From Aureobasidium sp. EXF-3400 (lineage: Eukaryota; Ascomycota; Dothideomycetes; Dothideales; Saccotheciaceae), in the NCBI GenBank assembly GCA_024195585.1, contig SWBL01000376.1:1-46002 (forward strand): a stretch of 46,002 nt of DNA, in the 5' to 3' direction. The position numbers and the translations under genes were made by a program. Positions 25,007 through 38,748 of the stretch are shown here, in pieces. The notes beneath the pieces were generated by a model. That model saw nothing but the letters and a program-made list of their open reading frames with translations, had not been told where the DNA came from and made no database searches. Position 1 is the first letter of the stretch. Each line of letters starts with the position of its first letter.

Positions 25007-28000
25007 TCACTCAGTGTCTTCACTGGTGTCTTCCTCTGGTGGCTCAAATGTCTTGAGAAGATCTTCCGTGGTCAGTCTCTTATGACCTGCGGTGACCTGA
25101 TCAATTTCCTTCTTCTTGCGTTCCTTGATCGAATTCATGTGCTCATCGACCGTGCCAGCAAGCGTAAGATCAACGAATTCGGTCTCATGTTCCTGGCCGA
25201 TGCGGTAGACTCTCGAAAAAGCCTGAATTTCTCCAGCAGTGTTCCAATATGGGTCGACATTCAGAACGTATCTAGCGCAGGTCAGGTTGAGACCTTGACC
25301 ACCGGTCTTCAGTGTGGCGATCAAGATTTTGATCTTCGGGATAGTCTTAAATTTTTCGATGTTAGAATCGCGAGTCTTCTTGCTCATGCCTCCGTGAAGG
25401 GTAACGTATTCCCACTTTTCGGCATCGCAGATTCGGCCGAGTAAACCCAGAAAGTTCCTCCACTGGCAGAACACGATACACTTTGCATCGCGGTCACCAC
25501 CGCTCTTGGGGTCGAGCCAGTTCAGGATTTGGGCCTTGACTGCCAAAGTCTTGGTAGAAGGAAGGACGTTGCCGTCTGCATCGAGCCATTTGGGCTTTGT
25601 AACAGCTTCCGGGTCGATTATCTAGGATCTCATGATTTCCTTCCCACAACCTGGCTTGATGCAGATTGCATTTTCGAGACCAAGAGCAGCGGCATCATGC
25701 ATGAGGTCCTCCAGGTGTGTATGGCAATAGAAGTGATAACATGAAGTCATGACTGGGTTGTCATTGCGGCCACACTTGCAGCAGGGAGCGCGCTCGCTGA
25801 AGATCTGGTAGTTGGCGCTGCGTTTGAACGACTCGATGTATCCTCCGTAGGCAACGTTCTTGCCGTGCGAACGTCCGGCAGCACCTTTCTTGCCCTTCTT
25901 TTTTTTGGATGACGACTGGCGCTCTCAACACCTCAACCTCATCAATTCCCTCGTCAAGATCGTCCATGGGTGCTGAGGCTGTCATATCGAGTTTGACGCC
26001 ATTTTCAGCTCGGGCCTCAGCGTGTGCACGCTGCTTTCGCATGAGATCCCTCAAGGCATGAATTATGCCGACTGGAGTTTCGCGAGACTTGGCCTGTCTG
26101 TCAACTGCTTTCTCGAGCTTGTCAAAGTCTTCTATCTCCAAATGATCGCAGACTTTCATCGGGACCATCAGAGGGTGAGCTGTCAACTGGCGCAGGAGTG
26201 TGTGCATGGCCCAGATGTGGAATTTGTTTGTTCTCAGCTCCCCATTCTCGTTGAGGGTTTGTGCTCGATCCTTGAAGCGAGCACGCACGATGTTGTAAAT
26301 CTCAGTTTCCAAAGTCGTAGGGTTGAGTACCAGAGATCTGTTATGGGGCTTAGGAAGAGTGATAAGTCTAGCGTCGAAAAGTTTGTCCTTGTGTGTGAAA
26401 CAGGCAACGCTGTCGACCATTTCTTGACTGAGGGCATCAAGACTCATAGGATTCTTGACATTGCAGAAGCGAGACTTAAAAGCCTCGAACTTCATCTTAG
26501 TGACTGTGGGGTGTTCAATAAAATTAAACAGGCTGTACAGGTCCTTGCTTCCGTTGATCATCCTGGAAATATGGTCAGTTTTGTATAGAATATGATTCCA
26601 AGGCATGACTCACGGGGTGCCTGTTAAGATCCACTTGTGATCAGCGACGAGATTGAAACATGCTTGGGCGGTCAGAGTCTCGGGATTGGCGATTTGATGA
26701 CCTTCGTCAAGAACAATTCTCAGGAATCGATGCTTGTGGAGAGGTCCTCTCTTGTTGTAGATGCGTTCCAGCCAGAACGCTTCTCTTTCGGCCTCTGCAA
26801 GACCCTCCGGAACATCACAATCCGGCCAGCTTCTTCTGACATCGTAGTAGGTAGTCAGAACAATATCAGGTCTCTTGAAGTTGATAGGGTCGTGCTGCTC
26901 AGATTCGCTGTCCTTGAACACGTAGACCAAGCCAAGTCCCCAGTTCCTGCGTGACATGTCTGATTTGGTGTGGCGTTTGATCTCGGTCCTCCACTGACCT
27001 AGCAGACTAGAGGGCACAACGATGAGAGTCGTGTGAGATTCTGGCTGCAGATGCGGGGGAAACGACTTGAGAGGCCTCCCATTGACGATATTGGCGAGGC
27101 ATGTCACGGTTTTGCCAAGGCCCATCTGATCGGCAATGATGCCTCCTCTGGGCTCACTCGTACCCAATTCGCGACGTCTCATCCAACCGCAGTTGATCAT
27201 TTGATAGTTCTTGAGTGGTGTGATCATTCCCATAAGTGTCCATCCATCTTCGACGAGTTCAATACCTCTCATGTTCTTGGCGATTCCTTTCTTGTTCACA
27301 AATGATGATGTTGCCTTCTCAAGTCGACCCATGTCCACACGTCGGGCCTGTAGGCTGATGCGGGCTCTGAACCCCTTGAAGGCAGCGGTACGACCTCCGC
27401 TTTCGACATTCTCGTAAGCGGGTTCGGTTTCCATCTGTTCCGCAGCATCGGCGTTCTCCCAAAAGTTGTTGTGGCCCCTAAGATTGGGAATTGCCGATCT
27501 TACAGTCTCAGATGTCTTGGGGTTTTTGCGAGGATTACCAGACTTGGAGGTTCTGGCCTTCTTTCTAGGCGGCTCTTCTGGCTCAAAGAGAAGCGGATCG
27601 TCTACGAGGCGATCTTTGAGTTCGCGCTTGCGCTTGGAGTAAGCGGACTCCTTTTTCATGAACTCGCGTTCGTCATCTTGTGTGAGCTCCCCGCTTCGCT
27701 TCTTTTCCTCGTACGCAGCTTTGTCCTGCATGAATTGATATTCCTGTTCGATGGGATCTTCAAAGTCTTCTCCGAGATTCGAAGGAACCTGATCGGCTTC
27801 TTGAGACTCCTGGTTAGCAAGAATCTGTGCGTAGAACGATTCTTGCATTGCTTGGAGAGCTGCGACGTCTGTAGGCTGCTCTGAGGATGCACTCTGCTTG
27901 GGTTGCAGAATGCTGTTGCCCAAACCGGGGACCGTGTTGGATTCAGGCGTGGGTTCGACTTTGACCTTGACCTCTTCTTGGTCAGAATTAGTAAAGACAT

Positions 28001-28082
28001 AGTGATCAGGTTCATTGTCGAGGTCGATGAGTTGAGCGCCATTGGGGACGCCCGTCCAAGGAGTGTCGGGATCGCGTGTCAT
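25007..28082 (-). pseudogene. SNF2-family helicase with RING finger (Rad5/Rad16-like), disrupted twice
   Basis: The reading starts at 28082 (ATG just after a 5' leader intron), runs to 26614, crosses a 51-nt intron (GTGAGT...CTGAC...CAG) and resumes at 26562. The N-terminal ~220 residues are acidic and hydrophilic with a basic PPRKKART patch. The DEXQ lobe has DQMGLGKT (~318-325), LDEGH (~455) and LTGTP at the exon junction. Frame is lost in an A8 run (25899-25906); one A fewer would restore it. The next frame encodes a C3HC4-like RING (CCKCGRN through GCGKE) and then meets TAG at 25622-25624. The same frame continues with the second helicase lobe, including LHGGMSKK, TGGQGLNL and the RIGQ motif, to the stop at 25007. 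An intact relative would be a chromatin or DNA-repair translocase with ubiquitin-ligase activity. Either the gene is decaying or the assembly has two errors; no splice choice I tried removes the TAG while keeping the RING. Confidence 0.8.
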
Positions 28083-28086
28083 GGCC

Positions 28087-28328
28087 CTGTCAGAAGTTAG
28101 CTCCATGAACGCTGTATGGGTTTTGAGATGCCCATAAAAATGCACAGTAAATTTCAGGAACGGAGCAATGTCCACTGAGAGTCCTCAATTCATGGGCTCT
28201 CTCTGGACTTTGCTTCAATCCCGAAAGAAACTGTGCATTTTTATAGTATACTCAAAGCCCCTCTGCTGATGCGGGAGGATCGTGGGATTGCCATGAAGTG
28301 GTGCTGGGTGGAAGGGGGAAGTACTTAC
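28087..28328 (-). other. 5' leader intron of the SNF2 gene
   Basis: The donor is GTAAGT at 28328 and the acceptor TTCTGACAG ends at 28087, five bases before the ATG at 28082. At 242 nt it is 4-5 times longer than other introns in the window. It contains the foldback at 28134-28244. The conclusion rests on splice consensus only. Confidence 0.65.
28134..28244. repeat. Foldback (long inverted repeat) inside the leader intron
   Basis: The outer 15 nt, ATAAAAATGCACAGT (28134-28148), recur perfectly in reverse complement at 28230-28244. The inward sequence continues to pair imperfectly to about 28181 and 28197, by my alignment 38 of 48 positions, leaving a ~15-nt loop. Transcribed on either strand it would form a long hairpin. 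It could be a tiny inverted-repeat element (MITE-like) or a hairpin RNA precursor within an intron. No target-site duplication was confirmed. Confidence 0.8.
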
Positions 28329-28471
28329 GATGATGTTGACAGAGTATTGGGTGGTGGTATATGATGTACTGTAAGTTGTGTAAGATGTCTGGATGAGTGT
28401 TGATGTAGAAGTGGATGTTGGATGTTGATGTTGAGGAGAAGAAGAGGATGGGTTGGAAGAGGGTTTATATA
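28327..28471 (-). promoter_or_regulatory. Tandem promoter/leader module 4 (proximal to SNF2)
   Basis: On the minus strand a TATATAAACC box (28471-28462) is followed by a C/T-rich leader with CTCAACATCAACATCC. There is no ATG, and a GTAAGT splice donor follows at 28328. It is the module nearest the coding region, and its donor can pair with the acceptor at 28087, so it is the most likely active first exon. Confidence 0.7.
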
Positions 28472-28640
28472 GCCCTCCAAGGAGTGCAAGTGAGAATGAG
28501 GTGTTCTCGAAATGACAGAGAAGTCTGGTGAAGAGCTGTGGTGCAGTGATGCGGATGACCGAGAAAGGATGGTTCAGAAGTATGTTAAGGAAGTTGATGT
28601 TGTGGTGGAGGAGTAGACGGCGGGGAAGAAGGTTTATATA
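28472..28640 (-). promoter_or_regulatory. Tandem promoter/leader module 3 (donor lost)
   Basis: The box TATATAAACC (28640-28631) is followed by a pyrimidine-rich ATG-free leader containing CACAACATCAACTTCC, the same word order as the other modules. Unlike them it has no recognisable GTAAG-type donor before the next TATA box. A transcript starting here would run through module 4. Confidence 0.6.
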
Positions 28641-28674
28641 GGGTAGAAGAGCTGGAAACAGTGAAAGGCGGCTT

Positions 28675-28849
28675 ACCTGATCTGAGGACTGAGCTGCGAG
28701 AGCAGCTGATATAGTGTGAGTGAGATGTGTGGATAGATGAATACAGAAGGAAGTGTTGTTGTGGTGTAGATGGTAAGGGAAGGTAGAAGCTGAAGAAGGA
28801 AGTTGATGTTGAGGTGGAAGAGCAGGAGGTGGAGAGGAGGGTTTATATA
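28675..28849 (-). promoter_or_regulatory. Tandem promoter/leader module 2
   Basis: The box TATATAAACC (28849-28840) is followed by a C/T-rich leader with CTCAACATCAACTTCC, no ATG, and the strong donor CAG|GTAAGC at 28676. The layout and words match modules 1 and 4. The TATA-to-donor distance is about 164 nt. Confidence 0.65.
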
Positions 28850-28882
28850 GGCTAGCCAGGCGTGAGATGTGAGGAAAAGCTT

Positions 28883-29030
28883 ACCTGGAATGATAGTGAG
28901 CTGTGAATAACTGAACTTATCTTTGTATGAGAGATGTATATGATGCGGAAGGATGTTGTGGTAGAAGAGGAAGTTCAAGGAAGTTGAAGTTGAGTTGGAA
29001 GAATGGGAAGAGGTGGAGGGGGTTTATATA
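28883..29030 (-). promoter_or_regulatory. Tandem promoter/leader module 1 (distal)
   Basis: The box TATATAAACC (29030-29021) is followed by a C/T-rich leader with CAACTCAACTTCAACTTCC, no ATG, and the strong donor CAG|GTAAGC at 28884. TATA-to-TATA spacings along the array are 181, 209 and 169 bp. Confidence 0.65.
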
Positions 29031-29299
29031 GTGCAGTCGACTCTGAGTAGTGAACAAGAGGCATAGGAAAAGTATGTGAAAATTGAAACCTTGACCAATG
29101 CAAGTGACCGAAAAGCCGGTCGATGAGGAGATATAGTTCTCTGACAACAACTACTGTAAAGAAGAAAAAAGGATTGAAGATATAGAACAGGGTATCAAGG
29201 AAAAAGTAGTGGTACATGGAAATGCCGGAAGATGAATGTCAGTCCCTATTGCGCCGGTTCGAAAACCCAAAAGTATGCAATTGAAAGAAGCGAACATGT

Positions 29300-31180
29300 T
29301 CATCCAACCAGATCTCCTGCTGCTGGATAGAACCACGCGCTGACAGCAATGATGATATACACCGCCATCAATAAGATTCCTTCAAGCCAATGACTTTCGC
29401 CGTCTTGAATGAGGTAGTTGACCAAAAGAACAGCGATGAAGAGTACTGCGACTTGGAAGCCGTCAAAGTCGAGAGTCATGGCGTCGTGTCCCAATCCGAT
29501 CCAGCTGATGACGACCATAAGAGGAAGGACGAGGAGGGCAATTTGCATACTCGAGCCAACAGCGACACCGATCGCGAGGTCCATTTTGTCCTTGATGGCG
29601 ACGGTGACAGCAGTTGCATGTTCTGTTCACGAGGTTAGTCTTCGACAAGGTCGTCGCAGGAATGCGGCACAACTTACCTGCAGCATTGCCGACAATAGGA
29701 ACCAAAATGAGACCAACAAACTCCTCGGATATGCCTCCAGTTTCCACGATATAGTCGATACCACTAACCATAAACTCGGAATTGAAGGCGATAAGGACTG
29801 TAGCGATGGTCAAAGTAACAAGAGCACCGGCGATAGTCAGCGCAGGCGTTTCCTCCTCATCATTCTCATTGTAAACGAGATTGGATTGATTGACTTGGCC
29901 ACCAGCTGAAGCAGCAGTACCAGCACCAATGCGAGCAATTCCCATCAGAGTCTCACCCTTCTCTCGGGCCGAGCCCCTCTTCTTCTCTGATTTTTGGCTA
30001 GGAGTATTGTAGATCTCGACATGAGTCTTGAGCTGGAAGATGAGGTAGGCAAAGTAAACAAGAAGCAAGATGATAGCTGTTCCTCGCGAGATGGGAGCAA
30101 CGCCGCCGGCAGGGTTGTTGCCAAATTTCTGGAAAGCAGTGGGGATGATCAACGAGCCAATCGAAACAGCAAGCATACTGGAGGCTGTTTGTGCGACAGT
30201 GATGTTGAAGTGCTGAACGACGCGGTTCATGCCACCAAAGAAGAAACACATGCCCAGTACCAGTAGCAAGTTAGATAGCATACTGCCAATCAAAGAAGTC
30301 TGAACAATGAGGATTTTGTTCTGTGCCAGAGCGATGATACCAACGATGAGTTCGGTAGCGTTACCAAAACTGGCATTGAGGAGACCTCCCAATGTCTCAC
30401 CAACATACATGGCGAGTTCTTCAGTAGCAAAGGAAAGCATGGCGGCAAGGGGGATGATAGCAACAAAGTTGACGACGAAGACAGCAATTCCGTTGGAGTG
30501 GGCATACCGGAGAGCGAAGCCGACGGGAACACAAACTAGAAGGACGTTGACCCATGAGCCGAGGAGAGTAGCCTTGAACTGACTGGCAACGCTGATCTTT
30601 GGTCGCCTCTTCTTCTTGGTGTCGGTGGTGTCGGCAGTGTCGGAGCGTTCGAGGTCACGATCATCATGCTTGGTGCGGTCGGGTGCACCGATCAAGTTCA
30701 TGAGGGCCAGGCGCTTGCGTGGTTTGTGCTCAGGCTCTGTGACATTCGACTCTGACATGGAACGAGAGTTGTCTCTGTCGAGTGGCACGGTTTCCTTCTC
30801 CCTGGATGGTTTGGTATCAGACTGGCCAACAAGGGTTCCATTGGATGTGGGCGAGTCGAAAGAGGAACTAGACTCGGGAGGCGCTGTGTTGGCATGATGC
30901 GGGTAGGCGAAGTCGGCGTTGTCTATGTTGCGCGCGTCATTACGCCTGCCAGCGCTGTCCGACATGACCTGGTCTGCTGTATGGCGACGCTGCAGGTTGT
31001 TCTCGACGTCTTCCAGTCGTCCGGCATAGGACCGCGAGCGCCTGGCGAAGGGATTGTAGTTGGCCTCGCCGTCGTTGTGTCTCCAGGCAATATTTCGGGC
31101 CTGATGTTTGATTGAATCTTCGAAAGGCTTGTCAGTGGTGCCAAACTTGACAAGATGGACAAGAATCTAGGCTTACGCAT
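29300..31180 (-). CDS. vcx1: Vacuolar Ca2+/H+ antiporter, CAX family (Vcx1-like)
   Basis: Three exons (31180-31177, 31117-29678, 29622-29300) give 588 residues. Both introns have good donors (GTAAGC, GTAAGT), branch points (CTGAC, CTAAC) and AG acceptors, and the total is an exact codon multiple. A hydrophilic N-terminus of ~180 residues, rich in Ser, Asp and Arg, precedes about eleven TM helices. The two cation-selecting repeats are present: GNATELIVGIIAL in the first half, and GNAAEHATAV in the second, whose GAA codon spans the intron. The repeats are separated by a charged loop with an acidic NENDEEE stretch. The family moves Ca2+ into the vacuole in exchange for protons. The first coding exon is only ATG plus one base; an internal ATG (30965, MSDSAG) is an alternative start, but the upstream in-frame region (HQARNIAWRHNDGEANYNPF) looks like genuine protein. 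Confidence 0.9.
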
Positions 31181-34161
31181 TTCAATGCTTAGACGGAAAA
31201 GCCGCCAAGGATTAGAGTCTCGTGATGAAGGTTACCGAGGCGCAGATAAGGCAGAGAGCGAAAGAGAAAAAGAAAAGGAACCGGGAATTACAAAGTGGTC
31301 GGAAGGAAGGCCTTGTATGCTGAATGCAGAATGATGTTAGCGCTGAGAGCTTGAAAGTCAGGACGAAAGGCGCCGCCAGCGGCAAATAGCATCAGTTCAA
31401 GCTGGAAATTGGAGTCCTCTCCAACGTCCGAGGCGCGAAACAACATTTCCAGAGGGCAGTCCTTGCGTAGCTGATTTTCGCCTGCACCCAGGGACGGGCA
31501 TGCTCTCTGATGCGATGAGCGTGGCTGTGCCCATAAGAAGCTGGGGAAGAAGTGGGTCGCGTGAAACACGGATACATACCAAGAGGTGACGATGCGTGAA
31601 GTCGCTTTGACGACTGTGAGCAATGATCTGTCCAGCCTTCTGCAGCTGGTGGAGCGATTATGCTATGTCCTAGGGAAAGAAAGAAGGGAAGAAGGTCAAT
31701 GGTAGAGGTAATCACCCTACGTCGGCGGTAGTGCAAACGAGCTCTTGCAACTCATTTCCTTGCTCGACGCCAAACTCCAAGTTGCATCGCAACCGCAGAC
31801 TCCTGTCTTGGCAAGCCTTCAATAATCGTCACCGTCACCTTGGTCGTTATTGGCTTTTCTCGTTTGCGGCTTGCGCTTTCTTCTTTCTTCCTACAAACGT
31901 ACCGCCAGCCCTGAATCAAGCTTCATGACATCAAGCACTTGAAGGCTCAGCCACTCCGCCGACCTTCTCGACTCTCGAGGCCGACCGAACTTGAGTATGG
32001 ATGACGAACGTCACATATATTGACGCTGTGTGATGTGCTGTAAGCTTGCTGTAAGCAATGTCGGCCAGCGCATCGCTATGAGACGCTGAGAGACCGCCTT
32101 GAGCGCTTGAGTAACACCGACTGATGCGCTGTGGAAAGAGCAACGCGCCAAGACCGTCGGAAGATCATCATCTACAAGAAACAAAACACCTTCTTCCTGT
32201 AACATGACGAGAGCACTATCCCGTGCCAAGGATTTCAACCACCACCGGCGCGTGCAAAACCTGTCCTATATGTCCTCAGTCGATGCAATATCGCTCGGCC
32301 TGTCACACGCGACAGACAGCGTCATCGCTTTTGGGCACACGCCTTACAGCTATAACACAGAGGAGAATAACAAAAATTACACATCCTTGGAATGACCGCC
32401 AGCGTTTACACGCGCTTGCTGTAGATTCATGCTCGGCCTGGAAACTCGCCCTCAAGCGAAGGACGTTCTCAGGTATGCGGTCATTCCATCTCCTACGCCA
32501 AGAGATGTAATTAACCGAGGGCAGATTTAATGGCGACCTATGCATATCATATTGACCTAAGGTGCTATTTGAAGACCGTGCGCTGTGTGTGCAAGACAGG
32601 GGACACACCCTGACTCTCTCACGATGAAACCGCCTCTCTCATCTGTGAACAACAACGATAACTTGACAGACCGAGCTGCGATAGATACTGTCACCGCCTG
32701 CAAGGCTGCTCTTCGTGCAAATAATCTGTTTGAGATAAGACTTTATAGCTGGAAAGGCCTGTCCATGAATTCTGTAACACACCTGGTACATGATTACATG
32801 CTGCTCTAGAACCCCACTGACACCATGTTGGAAGAAGACAGAACTCATGGGTGCATGACATTCACCGTCAGAGTACAGTAGCACAATCGCGTCTGCCCAC
32901 TTGGCCTTTGGCCCAGCTTTTCAAGGGTTCGTGATTGCCGTTTAACCGGTCTAGAATTTCCTCAGCGAGCCTCGAGAATGCTTCGTTTCGTTCATCTCTC
33001 AGCTTGGAGGTAGCATAGAATCGCTGCGCGGTTCACTCTGTACTGAACTACTTATCTCTAAGCAGTGACGATATACATTCATAGCGAGGACGAGCCGTCG
33101 GGCCACAGATACCGTGCATCTATCGTCTCGAACCGGACATCGTCGCTCAGACATGTGAGATGTATGCTCAATACAGACAAGTCACCGTCGTGGTCGCGTT
33201 TCCGCAAAGCTCGCACGATGAACTCCTCAAGACCGATACAACCGTAATACTCTCTGTTCATGCAGCTGTACCAATTGAGAGAGTTTGTCAGCGTGACCAG
33301 GTTCTTGGGTCGGAGAGATTTTGCGTTGGAAGCATCGCTCCTTTCTCGAAACGGACCTGCAACCATTGCAAGAATTTGATCAGTCGCCCTACCTTTTTCA
33401 CTCTAAGCAATACAGCCGCACGGCACACCAGTTGTTACGCAAGCCATCTTGCAGTGTTTTTGGGACTAGAGCGTGGATGGATGCAGTCTAATGCAAGTTG
33501 ACAGGTGTTTTCGCCAGCCATGCTACCCCTGAGAAACGGCGGCGTGGGCAAAATTCTGGAGATTGAGTTGCAGGCTTCTTGCATGCAGAGAAACCACGCA
33601 TAATTGCATGCAAACAACGATCGTCGACAAATAACACAATGCATGCGATGACACAGACTCGCATGGAAAATTGAAGGACTTTGACGAACAGAAGAAGATG
33701 TTAGAAAGATGGTCTTTGACACTTGATCGAAGCTATCGCTAGAATAGGTTAGAAAACGTCGGGAGCAGCGAATCATGTCGATCGATGGATTTTTTGTTTG
33801 TGGGGTTAGGCAGGGGTGGTTGGGTTTCTGACTTCGATCTTGTCCAGGTATCTTCAGCCAAGGCCTTCCGTCCCTCAACGATGGCGGCATGTATAGAGCA
33901 TATCAAATCAACCAGCCCTTGCTCGGGACTGCAGGCCGTTAGCCAGCACAACCGTCCGGGATGATTGCGGATACAGGAGAGCACGAAAAGTAACGTCCTC
34001 GGTTTACCTTATGATGTCTCTTTGTCGCTCTCCATGTGTTGACCCTTCCACTCTGTTTGCTTTGATAGCCTCCATCGAAATCGTTTCGATTCACCGCTAG
34101 CCGTTCGGCTGCCTTTCTCTGATTATAGTGCCTATATTTCTGGTCAATATCGAGCATCAGA
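31181..34161. other. About 3 kb without a supportable gene
   Basis: The left part must include the promoter and leader of the minus-strand Ca2+/H+ antiporter, and the right part the promoter of the gene starting at 34162. All open frames are short, have no recognisable domain and overlap on both strands. No tRNA-like cloverleaf or rRNA was seen. A cluster of three TGCATGC words lies at 33580-33647. A non-coding transcript or a decayed gene cannot be excluded. Confidence 0.5.
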
Positions 34162-35047
34162 ATGCCACTCATGAACAGACTTGGCCTCATCGCCATGGCC
34201 TCCTTACTTATGAGAGCTACCTCTGCTCAGACCTGCTATTATCCTGATGGCCTGACTATTTCGGACGACATACCATGTAACAGCAATGCAGAGGTCTCGT
34301 CATGCTGTCCTACTGGATCCTTCTGTATGGACAACGGATTATGCTTCGGCGGCGGTGTTGTTTCTCGATCTTCCTGTACCGATCAAGCATGGACATCGCC
34401 ACAGTGTGCACATTATTGCACCGAAGGTATCATCGGTCCTTTTTTGATGATATAGACCTGTTCTGACAGATCTGCTAGTCAATGAGTCAAGCGCTATTGG
34501 CTTGACAGCCTGCGATGCAAACTCACGGATATTTACTTGCGGGCTGAACAACACTGAGTGTCAAAGTTCACACTCTACCTTTACAATGACCGAGGGAAAC
34601 GCCTTGGTTCTGCGTCCAACACAAATCCAAGCTCTTACATCCAACTACTCAGCGTCGTCCGAGAACGGCCACCAATACGGTGTAGGGTCGATGATCGGTG
34701 TTGCTCTGGGCATCGGGCTTCCTCTGGCATTTGCATTGGTCATGGCTTTGTTGGTCTTGAGAAAGGAGAGACAGAGACATGCTCTTCAAAATATATTCGA
34801 GGGACCTCTGGAACCAATGGGCCCTCCTGGAAAATACAGAAGGCGTTCGTTCTCCACTCTTTCCAAGTCTGGAACCATGACAACAATCGCATCGACTTCA
34901 ACCTACGCACCTCAACAACCCAAAGCATCTTTGCAAAAGTATGGTTACCATAAAGGATACTATGCTCACGATGGCGATCTCAACGTACCTGTCTTTGAAC
35001 TACCCTCGAATGCTCCAGAGAGACACGAGAGGGTCGAAGCACCATGA
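34162..35047 (+). CDS. Cys-rich single-pass membrane protein, unknown function
   Basis: Two exons (34162-34426, 34470-35047; 43-nt intron with donor GTATCA and acceptor TCTGACAG, phase 1) give 280 residues. A signal peptide covers about the first 22 residues (a second ATG at 34171 would trim it), followed by QTCYYPDG. The ectodomain has about ten Cys, including the CCPTGSFCMDNGLCF segment, and several NxS/T sites. A single TM helix (VGSMIGVALGIGLPLAFALVMALLVL, shown by its ends) leads to a basic, Ser/Tyr-rich cytoplasmic tail of ~100 residues. This layout resembles fungal cell-surface sensors and mid2-like proteins, but I cannot assign a family. It lies 398 bp upstream of, and on the same strand as, a secreted GMC enzyme. 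Confidence 0.75.
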
Positions 35048-35444
35048 TTTTGTTCTGCAACTAGTTTGGGTTCATCTTGGTTATCGGAGTTTGGGCTAGT
35101 CTCGGGCAAGACCCTTGAGAAATGGGAAGGTCGTCAGAATGTTCGTTTATACCCATGCCACACTTCACAGAGGTTCATTGCCCATTTTTCTTCTTATGTC
35201 AATTCATTTGTAACATCTTCCATCAATCGATTTCTCGCAAGTGCGACCGGTCAAGGTGAGACATAGAAAGCGCGAAAGAGTTTGGTGATGGTGCTTTCTC
35301 CTTTTATCATGATAGCAGCTGCCTTGACGGGGCGACAACGCCGCGCCTCAAGCCGTCTTCCAGTCAACATTGACGAAACCTTCGCCAGCACCAATCCCAT
35401 TCGAACAACTACGCATTTCCTTCTACAGTCTATCTTCGAGCAAC
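35048..35444. other. Spacer upstream of the GMC gene
   Basis: It holds the 3' end of the Cys-rich membrane protein gene and the presumed promoter of the GMC oxidoreductase. No gene or named element was recognised. Confidence 0.45.

Positions 35445-38748
<3,304 letters not shown>

Noticed and set aside
26022..26588. 188-codon plus-strand frame within the SNF2 gene
   Set aside because: It is antisense to clear helicase-family coding sequence, so it is a shadow.
28673..29336. Short hydrophobic minus-strand frames in the tandem promoter array
   Set aside because: They start at non-ATG codons or run across TATA boxes and splice donors, and the leader segments themselves contain no ATG.
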